A stretch of 64,000 nt of DNA from positions 124,001-188,000 of the forward strand of contig JAIWNI010000032.1 in assembly GCA_025331435.1 (NCBI GenBank), given 5' to 3'. The translations under genes were made by a program, and so were the position numbers. Position 1 is the first letter of the stretch. The number at the start of each line of letters is the position of its first letter. Shown piece after piece: positions 23,373-34,640 of the stretch. Origin of the DNA: Choanephora cucurbitarum (taxonomy: Eukaryota > Mucoromycota > Mucoromycetes > Mucorales > Choanephoraceae). Under the pieces are notes generated by a model. That model saw nothing but the letters and a program-made list of their open reading frames with translations, had not been told where the DNA came from and ran no database searches.

Positions 23373-25970
23373 ATGGCAGCCACTGTACCTCAACAGCAAG
23401 TGTCTGTTGCAAGCAAATTAGCTCAAATCAATGAACAAACATGGATGACTATGGGTAAAAAGATACACACATGATATGCTGCTTATGACTTACATGAATA
23501 TAGGCAACTTGGCTGAATTAATGACGGATTACGATAAAGCTATCAGCTGTTATGATGCTGCACTAAAACACAATCCATATTCTATCGTTGCCTTGTCTCA
23601 GGTCGCGTCTCTCTGTAGAGGACGCGAACAGTTTGGACGTGCAGTTGAATATTTTAAACGCATTCTGTCAATCCAGGAAAACAATGGCGAAACATGGGCT
23701 GCTATTGGCCATTGTTATCTTATGATGGATAATCTTCAAGAAGCTTACCAAGCTTATCAACAAGCCTTATATCATCTTTCTAACCCTAAAGATCCTAAGC
23801 TTTGGTATGGCATTGGTATTCTGTATGACCGTTATGGTTCATTAGAGCATGCAGAAGAAGCCTTTTCGGCCGTCATGAAGATGGATCCAAAGTTTGAAAA
23901 GGCCAATGAAATCTATTTTAGACTGGGCATTATCTATAAACAACAACAGAAATATGATTTATCTTTACAGGTAAAAAAAAAAAACATAGGCTAAAAGTGG
24001 GGTATAAAGATGAGATTTATAAATCGTTGATTTCTATAGTGTTTTCGTTATATCCTTCATAACCCACCTAGACCTTTAACTGAATCTGATATTTGGTTTC
24101 AAACAGGTCATGTATATGAACAACAAAAAGAGGTAATTTAGAAAATAAAGCCTTTATAAAAAAAAGACTAACATTGCTTGTACAGTATGAATTAGCTAAA
24201 GAAGCTTATGAACGCGTCTTATCTGAAAACCCTGAACATGCCAAAGTACTTCAACAACTGGGCTGGCTATATCATCAACAAAACACATCATTCTGCAATC
24301 AAGCATTAGCCATTCAATACTTGACGCGCTCATTAAAAGCAGACAGCAACGATGCTCAATCTTGGTATCTATTGGGACGTTGTTACATGGCTGAACAGAA
24401 TTACAACAAGGCCTATGAAGCCTATCAACAGGCTGTCTATCGTGATGCCCGTAACCCTACCTTCTGGTGTTCTATTGGTGTTCTGTACTATCAGATCAAC
24501 CAGTACCGTGATGCACTGGATGCCTACAGTCGTGCTATCCGACTGAATCCTTACATCAGTGAGGTCTGGTACGATCTAGGCACACTGTATGAATCCTGTA
24601 ATAATCAAGTTCAGGATGCCTTAGATGCCTATCAGCGTGCTGCCGAATTAGATCCCAATAACCCTCATATCAAACAACGTTTAGAACTCTTGAGAAAATC
24701 ACAAAATGTATCTTCATCCTCTACTTCTGCTCCTGTGCCTCAAGATGTCAGTAACCCCAGCCAATATCAAAGTGGACAATCATCACAATCACAATCACAG
24801 TCTCTTTCTCTTTCAGGTGCTTATGGTCAATCAGCTCCTACTGGACCTCCTTCCAGTATGTCTGCTTATCATACTGCCTTAGGCAACCAACCTCATCGCC
24901 CTGATGAACGAGTGCCTACACCTCAACTGCCTCAACATGCTATGATGACACATGAATCAAACAGCAATGGTCTTGTCAGAGATTTACCTATGCCTGGTTC
25001 AAATGCACCCGTCAACCGTCGCTCTCCTGCACCCACATCTTATAACCAATACCCACCCAACACTAATACGAACATTCCACCACCTCCTCCACAACCATTA
25101 CAGAATCGTGAAGAAGTACGTATTCCCGATATTGGTTCAGGAGGCGGTCGTGCTCCTACACCCTCGGATCGATCCCAGATGAACCCCATTCTTCATGATG
25201 AACGCAACTATCAGAATTTACCACCCATGAGTATGCGTCAACCTTATTCGAAATCATCTGAAGAACGATCTCCTGTCATGTCATCACCTCATGCTCGTCC
25301 TCGAAACACCAGTGCACTCACTGCCAGCTATGATCATCGTCTATCTTCTCCTCGAACAACAGCAGACTATCGTTATGAACAACGCTCATCTATGGACATA
25401 GATCATCATCATCACCATCATCATCGTCAGGCATCACCTCGAACCACACCATCTAATTATCGTAAGCAGGAAGAGTATTATCATCAGGAAAAGAAAGAGA
25501 GCAAGGATGATCCTTATGATACAAGTGCAGCAGATGCTCTCTTAAGCATGGGTAACCCTCAGCTAGGTCAGAAGCGTGCATTACAGCAAGAACAAGAAGA
25601 GAACAAGAAAGCCAGACAGAACAATGATGTACAGGAAGACAGAATGGAGATAGACCATGACAACAAAAAGGAAGATGCTCTGGAAGAACAACGACCGCAA
25701 GAGAAGGAAGAAGGTGAAAATGATGACGATGAAGAGCGAAAAGAACAGAAAGTAGAAAAAGAAGTGGAAGAAAGAAAGAGAGAAAAAGAACCAGTGAAAG
25801 AAGAGCCTGAAGAAGGCGAAGTAGACGAGCAAGAAGAAGGTGAAGTGAATGACGATGAAGATGAAGAAGATGAAGAAGAGGAGGAAGGTAGCATTGCTCC
25901 TACAGCTGCTGTGGCTGCTACAAATGCTGTGGCTGCTGCATTGCACCCAAAAGAAGAAAGTAGTACTTGA
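23373..25970 (+). CDS. CYC8: General transcriptional corepressor CYC8/SSN6 (TPR)
   Basis: Four exons (23373-23454, 23504-23970, 24040-24132, 24186-25970) give 808 aa. This is the TPR subunit of the Tup1-Cyc8 corepressor, a nuclear adaptor that links DNA-bound repressors to Tup1. Residues about 25-380 hold some ten tandem tetratricopeptide repeats, for example MGNLAELMTDYDKAISCYDA, WYGIGILYDRYGSLEHAEEA, SWYLLGRCYMAEQNYNKAYE and YDLGTLYESC. The rest is a disordered Gln/Ser/Pro region with many SP/TP sites, an eight-His run at 25402-25425 interrupted only by one Arg before the next residues, and a Lys/Glu/Asp-rich acidic tail (residues about 700-790). The 3' end is 41 bases from the convergent tetraspanin stop. 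Confidence 0.95.
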
Positions 25971-26011
25971 TTGAAATAAAACAAAACAATACACTATTTT
26001 TTTTATTTATT

Positions 26012-27213
26012 TTAATGGCGTTGTTGAAGTCCATCTCTATAAAGGTTTAATGAACTACCAGTGGGTGTACCTGCTACAATGCCTTGATAATCTAAACGAT
26101 AAATCTTGGGCGGTAATCCTTTACCGAATTTACGATTGATATGATTGGAACACAAGAGACCTGAAAACAGAACAAAGAGATGAACAGGCACCATACTGAA
26201 GGCCACAATCCAGGTGATCGTCAAGGCTTCTTTTGTGAAAGTCTGATACTTGAATTTGCAACCAGGCAATAAAGTACGGGGGAAGCATTTGTTTGAACGT
26301 TCATGGTAATCTGTGAAACTCTTGTACCCACAACAATGGAGATTAGCTTGGATACGGGCCCGGCCATCGGAATCGAGGTCGTAATGCCATTGATAAGAGA
26401 GTTTGCCTTCAATATTCCATTTGTTCTTTCGGTAAGCTGCATAACCAATGGCTGCAATCAGACCAAAACAGGGCCAGAGAAAGAGGTTATAGATCGTCAA
26501 GACTGCTCGGTTGTTCAACATGATGCCCACATAACCCACTACAGAAGTAAACAAACAAATGACGCCTGTGGCAAGAATTACTATCATAAAAAGGAGAAAG
26601 AGAGAGAGGGGTTTAGTCATCATTCTATAAACAAAGGAGAGAGAGAGAAGGGGTTGAGAGGAGAATAACTTACAGTTCAGAATCATACGTTCACCTACAA
26701 TCACTACATCTGCACGTAGATAGACTAACAAGAGACATAAATTGAGCTTCCAAGTCAACATGATTTTCTCTCTCTCTCTTACATTTAAAATAAGTTAAAA
26801 GTGCTAATAATAGAATCCCTAGACCATAACAAAATAACTAATATAGAGTGATAAGTTTCCTAAGAAAAAAATGATAGCCCAATAGAGACACTCACAAGTG
26901 TGTTGGACAATAATAACCACCATTTATGCTTTGTCCATCGTTGTTTTTTCTTTGTTGAAGGATCTGGTATTTGTCTTTTCATGATATGTAAACTACTGGT
27001 ATCTATACTTGATCGCTGTGATCCAAGCGATTGGCGCGACTCTGATTTCATCCAAGGCAAGACAGGCTCTGGTAAGTCTGCTTGTTCGTCTAGATCATGA
27101 TTTAGTAGGATAGAAGGTCGATTGGGGTGATTGCCCAAGTTCTGTAGAGAGACATAGGAACTAGATTCACTGGATTGTGTAGCATATCCTCCTTTTTTTG
27201 TAGGTGGATTCAT
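26012..27213 (-). CDS. Tetraspanin-family membrane protein
   Basis: Four exons on the minus strand (27213-26896, 26837-26783, 26724-26674, 26580-26012) give 330 aa. A Ser/Pro-rich cytosolic N-terminus of about 95 residues precedes four predicted membrane segments: KWWLLLSNTL...GILLLALLTYF, YLRADVVIV..., ICLFTSVVGYVGIML... with VLTIYNLFLWPCFGLIAAIG, and ITWIVAFSMVPVHLFVLFSG. The large loop between TM3 and TM4 carries the tetraspanin signature CCG (LHCCGYKSF) plus two further Cys (NKCFP, PGCKF). Fungal tetraspanins organise plasma-membrane domains, for example in appressoria or at septa. Which fungal subtype this is cannot be decided. The short internal exons and introns were placed by phase and membrane continuity, so small boundary shifts are possible. 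Confidence 0.82.
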
Positions 27214-27839
27214 GTGTAAAGTAAAGAAAGAAAGATATAGAAAATAAGGATAAAGAAAAAAAGAAGTATTTTTAGTTGAGAATCAATCTCCTATAAAAGG
27301 AGAGGAGTTGTACTCACCTTGAAGTCCTATCAATAAGGCCATTCAGGTTACTGGCTGGTTTTGATTGGGCAAACCCTGACTATATATTAATAAAAGCAGG
27401 AGCTAAAAACAGCACTGTCTCTCTTTTTTTTTTTTTCTTCTTTATCAAATACATTGCTTTCTATTCTAGGGTTTGGAAATGAAGAGAGAGAGAGAGAGAG
27501 AAGGAATTTAGCTATTTCATGGAATGATAGCTTCTAACTTTTCTTTTCATTTATTTATCTGAGTATTAAACAAGTGTAGAGAAGAGGGAGTAATCTCTTC
27601 TGTAAGAGTCACTTAACAATATATACAGTTGAAACATGACATTCGTGTATTTCTCTAGATTCATATGCCTACAATGAATGGCTTTCATTTACCTTATCTT
27701 CTCTAGAATTCTCTCTTGTTTTTACATGTAATCTACTGGAAATCTGTCACTTTACTTAAATAAAATAGTTAGCATGGTTTCTAAAAATAAAATCTAAGCA
27801 AATGACATATGTGTCACAATGTTTGTGCTATTGAATCGA
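27214..27839. other. Intergenic region, 5' flank of tetraspanin gene
   Basis: No gene was seen. It is rich in GAGA/CTCT and T-runs (27420-27440, 27482-27502). It probably carries the tetraspanin promoter. Confidence 0.45.
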
Positions 27840-28112
27840 CTATTCTTCTTCTAATTGAAGCAAAGGCAGTGGAAAGTAATTGTCATTCTCGAAATCAGGT
27901 TTTGGCATGGATGAAACTCCTGAAAATTCAGCTTGATTGAAAATGGAGTCTATCAATAGATGTATCAGATTGTGTGTTTGCGTTTGTGCCACATGGATGT
28001 ATTGTCTTGCTCTAAAATAGAAGACACCATTGCTATCTTATATTAAGAATATGGGTGTACTCACTCTGACTCCAAAAAAATGTGTGTCTGAATCAAAAAG
28101 GCTTTCCTTTGT
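27840..28112 (-). CDS. Possible 3' exons of a small unidentified gene
   Basis: Two candidate exons (28112-28065 and 28011-27840) are joined by a consensus GTGAGT...TTTTAG intron and stay open for 73 codons. They read KAFLIQTHIFLESEARQYIH, AQTQTHNLIHLLIDSIF and finally NYFPLPLLQLEEE before the stop. The upstream exon is not found with confidence: the best acceptor is CTAG just before 28112, and upstream sequence to about 28230 is open in a compatible frame without a clear start. I recognise no family. It may be a real short gene or the remnant of one. Confidence 0.25.
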
Positions 28113-28637
28113 CTAGTTTATGGGATTTTCTGATGATCCTTTCATTCTCCTTGTGCTACTCTGTAAAATGTATCACTAAATAATAAGTTGTGTAGCGACA
28201 ACACAAAGAAAACAAAGAAAAACGCCATCTTGCCTATGCATGAAACTATTTCAACATGCTTGAGCCATAGTCAATAGATATAATACATTATGAGATAGAC
28301 TCCATTGGGCAGGTTGTCCTCTCCTTTCCCTCTCAGTGATTTGAAGAGAAGATCCATCAAACAATGCCAATCAGAACTGAGCTGACCAATTTATCTTGAG
28401 TGGCATTAGCTCATATGATAGAACAAGAAATTTAGATAGATTTGAACCTCTATTCTTTTTCCCATCAGACCACTTTATTGAAAGGAAATTGAAGCTACCT
28501 TGGTAGCCATCGCAGGTTTTTATGGTAAGGCTTACACAGATAGGAATAGGTTAGAGCTTGATTCTCTAAAAGAAAATCTGTTTAGCTGCTACTTGAAATA
28601 AAGCATAGTAAATCAGTAGACATTGGAAGCCTTTGGG

Positions 28638-28855
28638 ATGCTTTTGCATGTAGCATTGACATCCTCTCACCCATATGCGCTACGTAAGCTATACTTATTT
28701 TTGAGAATTACCTTCTATCTGTACTCACCACTTTCTTCTTTTTAAAAAAAAAAGCTGGCAAAGAGGATGATTATGTGCCTGAACACACTAGTAATAGCGA
28801 TAAATATAGAACAGGTCATCCAGGATGGAAAAGTCTGAGCAAGGATGACAAGTAA
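28638..28855 (+). CDS. Possible small two-exon gene or remnant, 48 aa
   Basis: An ATG at 28638 opens a 46-nt exon ending at 28683 with donor GTAAGC. Acceptor AAAAG at 28754 rejoins the frame in 28755-28855, reading MLLHVALTSSHPYALPGKED and ending GHPGWKSLSKDDK. The frame also stays open upstream of the ATG to about 28624, so this may be the 3' end of a longer, decayed gene. It is charged and polar, with no recognised family. Confidence 0.22.
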
Positions 28856-29897
28856 ATTAAATCTGCAAAAATTGAGCAGGGTGGTCGCAGGTTACTAATG
28901 TGATTGATTCAAACTATTGGATAATATAAGGAGTACTTATGGATCGCGTTAATAAGGCCATAGGTGCAGTCAAAGGAAGAGTGTAAATGTGCGATAACTA
29001 AACTACTTGTAAGTTGGTAATGATTTTCAAGATACAGTAGTTGTTTTATTTGAGAGTGTTCCTATTCTTGAGAAATGCATTCTTATATTGAGCATACACT
29101 TATATCAAATGGCGTTTTAACGCTTGAAGCGATTTTCAAGTTGAGGGATTGCACTCTTAAATCAACTACTCTTAGACCGAATGACTACTGTATTGCAGTA
29201 AAGATATTTTTGCATTGTAAGTCAATAAATAAACTCTTTTTTTTTAATGAACTTTATCATAGAGGGTCTAGAACAATGTATGATGGGGAAGTTTGAGCGA
29301 TATCATCACTCAGAACAACAAAAATATCATTCAAAAGCGAATTGTTATTGCAGATGTCTCCAAGAGTACTCCAAAAAAAAAGACTCCAAGACATGCCTTG
29401 ATTTGTATGAGAACTTTATCCCCAAATAATCAAAGGTATTTAGCAAAGTAAGTTAACCAGTTTTTTATTCTGTTGAAAATTCATTTAGCTTTCGAATCTA
29501 AAATGAGAGGGCTTTACTTTCAACTTAAAAGTAATACTGTGATACAACACAATGCTTTTTTTTCTTTTAGATAGTTACATAGTACATCATAAACAAAAGC
29601 CTTTTCTAAACAGCTTCTTATAAAAGTGATACATGCTGCATCAACAAATCGATCACATATCAAAACCAATCAATAGGCATTCAGCCAAGTACTGAGCCGC
29701 TGCCATGGGATATCCAAACAAGTAGTTTGTCTTGAGCCAGTTAATAGCTGTAGTACAAGAACAAATTGCCACATTACATACTGACTATTGAAATGCAACA
29801 GACTTATAAGAGACAATGAAGACAGAAGACAATGGATAAGTGAGAGTCGCAGGGTTTAGATTAGCATGATAATACATATAAAAATACAAAAGTTTTA
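28856..29897. other. Intergenic region containing a MITE
   Basis: Apart from the element at 29035-29190, nothing gene-like was seen. The open frame 29247-29429 lies downstream of the element and has no family resemblance. Confidence 0.45.
29035..29190. mobile_element. MITE-like element, TA-flanked, 156 bp
   Basis: The ends CAGTAGTTGTTTTATTTGAG and (reverse complement) CAGTAGTCATTCGGTCTAAG begin with the same CAGTAGT. TA flanks both sides (29033-29034 and 29191-29192). About 48 bp of the interior (AACGCTTGAAGCGATTTTCA and what follows, to ACTCTTAAATCA) matches the element at 2295-2436 almost exactly. Non-coding; a Tc1/mariner/pogo-type MITE by ends and target site. Confidence 0.75.
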
Positions 29898-31718
29898 TTA
29901 CAAACTAACTTCTGTTGAAGAAGCAGCTTTATCATCAGTAGAGACATTGGCTGTTGAAGCCAATGTTGTGGTGGAGAGGTCGTATAGCTCTTTGATTACT
30001 TCAAAGTTAAGCAATTGCCATTCCTTGACTTCTTCTTCGGACACAACACAATGCTTTTCGTACAACAATGAAATATTGTACATCTCATGAAGTTGGCTGC
30101 TGATGTTGCAAAAATCATTGAAAGTGGAGGGGACAATCAAAGTACCGATTTTTGTCATCAAGCAAATGCCTGACGATAACGAGCAAAGGAAGAAAGAGAA
30201 GTGAGAGCCTATGCTTAGGATCTAGTTCCTGATCTATCTTTGATACCCTTTGCATCCTACCTTCTACTTGCAGTACAAGTGAGCTCTTCAACTTGTACCT
30301 CCACAACATGTGGAGACCAAAGAGACCAAGGCAGTATGTATCCAAGGATACTTTATCCCCCAAAGCATTTTCGCCTTTCACCTTGGCAACCATGTTGACA
30401 ACCAAGTCATCATCACCCACTTCCACAACAAAGTCGGGGCGGCAGTCTTTGAGTGCGTCAGTTTTAAAGAGAACATCATCGTAACTAGACACTATGGATT
30501 AGTTCTATATAATCAAGTGGTCAAGCGAACATATATTTACCGGTAGGGATCATGCTTCATACTGATCTTGAACAATTCGCGTACAGCAGCCAAAGGACCA
30601 GAATGAATGCGCATCACACCCATTTCCCTCTCGTCAACAGTCAAACAATAAAGCCTATGAAACTTGCTCGATGATTATGCAACACATGTTTAGTAAGTTA
30701 CTTACAGACTCTGGAGCATCGAAACAACTCTATATTCGGCATCTTCTAGATCCGTGTCGATCAGCATCAACCCCTTCTTCAACTTCTTCAGGTCGTAGTC
30801 TTCACGGTAGTCCTAGATCATTGATGATAAGTGACATTCAATAAAACAGACAATACGAATTGCAGCAAGTGGATCAGCACTTACTTCAAGTACGTCTTCC
30901 AATTCTTGCTTTAGAGAGGCACGTAAGCGCTGAGGCTTGCCATAGTTTTCTTCTTTCTTCTTCTTGGCGTATGCTGCCAAATCAGCACTGAGGTGACGAT
31001 CAGTCTTCAAAATGCCTTGGATCATCCTAAAGATAGCATTAGTACACATATGAAATTTATCAAAATCCTTGATACATACAAGAGCTTGAGAAGATCAGCA
31101 GGCAAATTGCGGGCTTGGCTGTTCTTCAGCTCGTCAATTGCTTTTCTTCTCTGTTCGTTGAACTTCTCCAGAAAAGCCTTGTCTTCTTCTTCATCAGCAT
31201 CTCCCAACTTTGTCTTCAATCCCTCCAGACTATAGAAGACAATGAGTGACTGTCAATCCTGCATGTTAAGTATCTTACCATTCTTTAACATTAGCTACCG
31301 AGTAGCTTCTTTTGCTGACTCTTGGTGCAGCAACTTCAACCTAGAGAGGGAGAGAAATCAAAGTTAGAGCTTGCTTCTGCATTTGATTGTTTAAGCTAAA
31401 AAAAAAAAAACTTACCAACTCCTCCCACACTTTGGCAGCTTTGCCTTTTGTCTAAAGCGAAAACGAAAAAAAAGGTCATATTCAGGTTGTGTTCGTTTAA
31501 GGAAATTTGGTTATACTAACTGTCTTAATTTTATAGTGCTTGGCACTCTTCTTGAATAATATGTACCAATCATTAAGCTTCAACGAGATTTCATGGCCAC
31601 TGTTGTTTTTTATAAATTCATAATGAATTTTGATAAAGCCTTCAAAAGAAGGAACAGTATCATTGCTTTCGCAGGTTTGGAAATATTTTTTAAAGGTGTG
31701 GTAAAACTTAGGAGTCAT
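29898..31718 (-). CDS. Unknown protein, degenerate PD-(D/E)XK-like region
   Basis: Nine exons on the minus strand (31718-31521, 31451-31416, 31340-31279, 31229-31080, 31026-30885, 30812-30706, 30654-30541, 30484-30261, 30169-29898) give 434 aa with all phases consistent. The N-terminal half is helical and charged (EEEDKAFLEKFNEQRRKAID, AAYAKKKKEENYGKPQRLRA). The C-terminal half has a beta-alpha pattern reminiscent of restriction-endonuclease-like folds seen in expanded mucoralean families: RPDFVVEVG, then NMVAKVKGENALGDK, a helix, LVLQVEGICL and TKIGTLIVPS. The acidic residue expected before xK is Ala here, so nuclease activity is doubtful. Function is unknown; the fold suggestion is inference only. 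An alternative upstream ATG at 31802 would add 28 residues. Confidence 0.6.
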
Positions 31719-32689
31719 ATTATCAAAATGATATAGAAGAAGAGAAAAAGACAAAGAAATCAACTTGGGTGTATTTGTATTTGTTTGAAGATAATAAAGC
31801 AATTTTAGTCTATTCTAGGCATTGCTTCGTTTAGCTTTTCTCACTCTATTATACAAGAGCCAATCGCTTTCATTTCTTTGTTTTTGTAGATCTCTTTCTT
31901 TTCTCAACCGTTACACTTGAGCCATTAGACCTTCATCACAACTAGACAGACTCTTTGTTGTATTTGCTCAAATAGACTATAATAACTTGTAAAGTTAAGT
32001 GAGACAAAATAAGGCCTTTTGTTGAGGTGAAGAGAAAAAGTGTTAAACACGATAAAAAACTCTTCGGGATTACAAATATATAAATTAGTAGTGGTAAATA
32101 CCACACTCTTCATGCAGCTGCCATTCTGCAACTGTTGGTATGCTTACTTTCTCAATGACTTGGTTTCCGTTCATCTTCGCAAAAAGAAGGAAAAAGAAAA
32201 CAAGGCGCTTATTGAGAAGTATAGACAAGGATGGAATATACATATGCAGTACTGATACAAAAGGGTTTTTATACAAACAAACAAAAAAGAACAATAAAGA
32301 GAGATAAGATTTCCAAAACAATCATCCAAAAAGTATGCTAAGCTTTACACTCATTTTTACTTGTCATTTTACTTTTTGAAAGCCGTGTTTCTTTTACTTT
32401 GCTGCTATTAAGGTATGTTAATAGCATAATATGTACACGTATCCTATATCGACTGCGTCTCGATTAATATAGAATCGCGTTTTCTTCTTTTTTTCTTTAT
32501 CATGGTGACAGTAAAGCTTTGTTTGTTTTCTTTTGGTTGTGTGATAATTGGATTTCCTTTTCAAGCGACATCCTCTAGGCTATCGTCTGGTATCTCTTTC
32601 TCTCACATCCTTTCAAGATGTAACCAGTGTATATGACCTTGCGATACATTGTCTACCAAAAGTTCATCATGTTACATAACCACACTTCA

Positions 32690-33428
32690 ATTAGGCATGT
32701 AGTATTATACGATCACGAGAATGCAACGGAGTTTCCTTTGTTTTAATAATACGACTGTCTTCTTGGGTTATTGTTTGTATCTGAGTAACGAGGTGTCACA
32801 ACCAATGCATCTATTGTTGTAGTTGCTTCTGACAACAAATGGCATACAGTTTAAAAAAAAAAAGATGATGCAAGCCTTACTATCTTATTTGCTCAATATC
32901 CAAAGAAAGCAAAAACGTGTTGTCTGCCAGTCAAGAAAATTAAAAAGAAAGGGTGTCAACTTTAATCATCCAAAATTGGTATTAATTCTGCTTGAAAAGC
33001 TGTTGATACTTGCTCTTAACAAGCTGGTGTTATAACTGTAAGATTTAAATTAAGCAAGACAGAGCCCTAAGAATGCTGATTTTTCAAGTATTAAGCACTT
33101 TGATGCCGAGAAGAATAAATGCAAGAAAGCAATCGAATCATGTTGACAAACTAAAGAGCAGCGACTGCGCAATCGATTCTTAAAGCGTTTCTGTGGATCG
33201 AGAAAATCAGCTAAGACAATCAAATAGTAAAGAGGCCTAAATCGGCTTCGTTTCCATAAACTCATAAGTCAAGCACAAAATTACCAAAGCTGTGTCAAAT
33301 GTTGGAAAGCGGTAGATTTTTTACTCAAGGAATATGCTGATACTGTTCAATCGCTTTTTCTGCAACAGCATCTTGAGCACGAACCCAAATTTTGGTTACA
33401 CGCATAGCGGTAAAAAGTCCGACTTTCA
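32690..33428 (-). pseudogene. Decayed coding remnant, unidentified (possibly transposon-derived)
   Basis: Minus-strand translation shows protein-like stretches separated by stops and frame changes. It opens at 33428 with MKVGLFTAMRVTKIWVRAQD and continues to QYQHIP. Further pieces read TGRQHVFAFFGY, NKIVRLASSFFF and TTTIDALVVTPRYSDTNNNP down to about 32750. Just upstream (33462-33481) is TGTAGTGTTTTAGTTGAGAG, resembling the MITE ends in this window. Inference: relic of a transposon protein. The family is not identified. Confidence 0.3.
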
Positions 33429-33573
33429 TGTTTGAAAACTTTTGTTATTTAAAGTCAATTGTAGTGTTTTAGTTGAGAGTGGCTTATAAGCCGTTTTCAG
33501 CTTCAGTTACGTACACTCAATAAAGGTGCAACCTGATTTTTTATGCATCTCTTTCTCACAGTATACAATCTAT

Positions 33574-33828
33574 GTTCTTAGCATATACAAATGAGTGTGT
33601 ACATGCGCGTATATACTCATCTTCTCGCCAGGACATTTAGGCCTGTCACCGATTTGCTCTGCTTTGTATACGCACTTTATCAAGAGAAGAAACATCTTTC
33701 CTTTTTCTAAATTAGCTTGATTCTTAGTGCAATCATGCAAATGCGTGTGTGCGTACGCGTATATACTCATCTTCTCGCCAGGACATTTGGGCCTGTCACC
33801 GATTTGCTCTGCTCTGTATACGCACTTT
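33574..33828. repeat. Tandem duplication of about 105 bp inside repeat copy B
   Basis: 33574-33678 and 33721-33828 are near-identical direct copies. Both contain CGCGTATATACTCATCTTCT, GCCTGTCACCGATTTGCTCT and TGTATACGCACTTT, and each is led by an alternating ACGCGTATAT-type block. Copy A (2437-2843) has only one such unit, so the duplication occurred in this copy. Confidence 0.85.
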
Positions 33829-34136
33829 CCTCTTCCTTTGAAATCTTGAATTGATTTTTTTAAGCTGGATGAATATATTCAGTTTAAGAACTGTAGTATC
33901 TGTGCCAAACTCAGAATGGATCAGCTAATCATAGGTTATTACCATCATTTGCTGATTTCCCTCATACCAAACGTTAATTATTTGTCCAGCAGTTGATGGC
34001 CAAACTATCCAACTCTCGGTAAAAAATAAGCTATGATATTAAGATATTGTCAACTTCTTGTCTTCTAGTCTCTCAATATCACAGGTAGCTACAGCTTCAC
34101 AATATTAGCGGTATAAATAAAGGGCTCCTTCTAATA
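33725..34136. repeat. Interspersed repeat, copy B (inverted relative to 2437-2843)
   Basis: The reverse complement aligns with 2437-2843 over about 400 bp. Shared landmarks are CAGTTTAAGAACTGTAGTAT, AGGTTATTACCATCATTTGC and AGGTAGCTACAGCTTCACAA. Divergence is by scattered substitutions and short indels, so the duplication is not very recent. It carries no coding sequence that I can recognise. Confidence 0.75.
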
Positions 34137-34229
34137 CAGTGGTCGATTGATTTAAGAGTGTTTGATTTGGGAGTATGCTTGATATAAGAGTGCAATCCTT
34201 TAACTTGGAAATCGCTTAAAGCAACTATT
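34137..34229. mobile_element. Partial MITE-like element next to repeat copy B
   Basis: It starts TA|CAGTGGTCGATTGATTTAAG and includes AAGAGTGCAATCC and TTGGAAATCGCTTAAAGCAA, which are recognisable pieces of the 2295 and 29035 elements. The far end is eroded (GCAACTATTA before TA). It sits beside copy B just as the 2295 element sits beside copy A. Confidence 0.5.
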
Positions 34230-34640
34230 ATATATTTTGAGCTACCAACAAACGATGATGGTGAAATGATTTTTTTTTGCTCACAGAACCTATGTCTCCG
34301 TCATCAACTTCGGCAGCATCTCTCAGATTGTTGTATAGGTTACATCTCAATTACTATTGATTATGTTGCAGATAGTTCAAGCGCTTCTACTCTATTTTTG
34401 TATACATATCTACAACGTATTAATGAAACAAGTATTTAAGTAAATAGAGTTGACTTGGCGAAGTTTACTGAATCAGTAGGTGGTGTATGTAGAATCGTAT
34501 TATTGTAACCTTTTCCTTGAGTCGTCGATAGTACACTTATCAATATTTTATTCAGGGCCTCCTTTTAAGGAAATGAGGATATAGTGCTTTGACTCATAAC
34601 GTAGGATAATTGCATTGATCAAATGTAACCCATTTTTATT

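Larger units (their letters stand above)
31719..34640. other. Gene-poor, repeat-bearing region
   Basis: No intact gene was recognised. It contains a decayed coding remnant on the minus strand (about 32690-33430), a TIR-like motif near 33462, the inverted repeat copy B with an internal tandem duplication (33574-34136), and a short MITE-like piece (34137-34229). The minus-strand reading around 34240-34340 (NLYNNLRDAAEVDDGDIGSV) also looks like a small decayed coding piece. Confidence 0.5.

Noticed and set aside
25568..25994. Ser-rich and Phe-rich open frames on the minus strand at the CYC8 3' end
   Set aside because: They are antisense shadows of the GAA/GAT-rich acidic tail of CYC8, which reads as TTC/TCT/TCA on the other strand.
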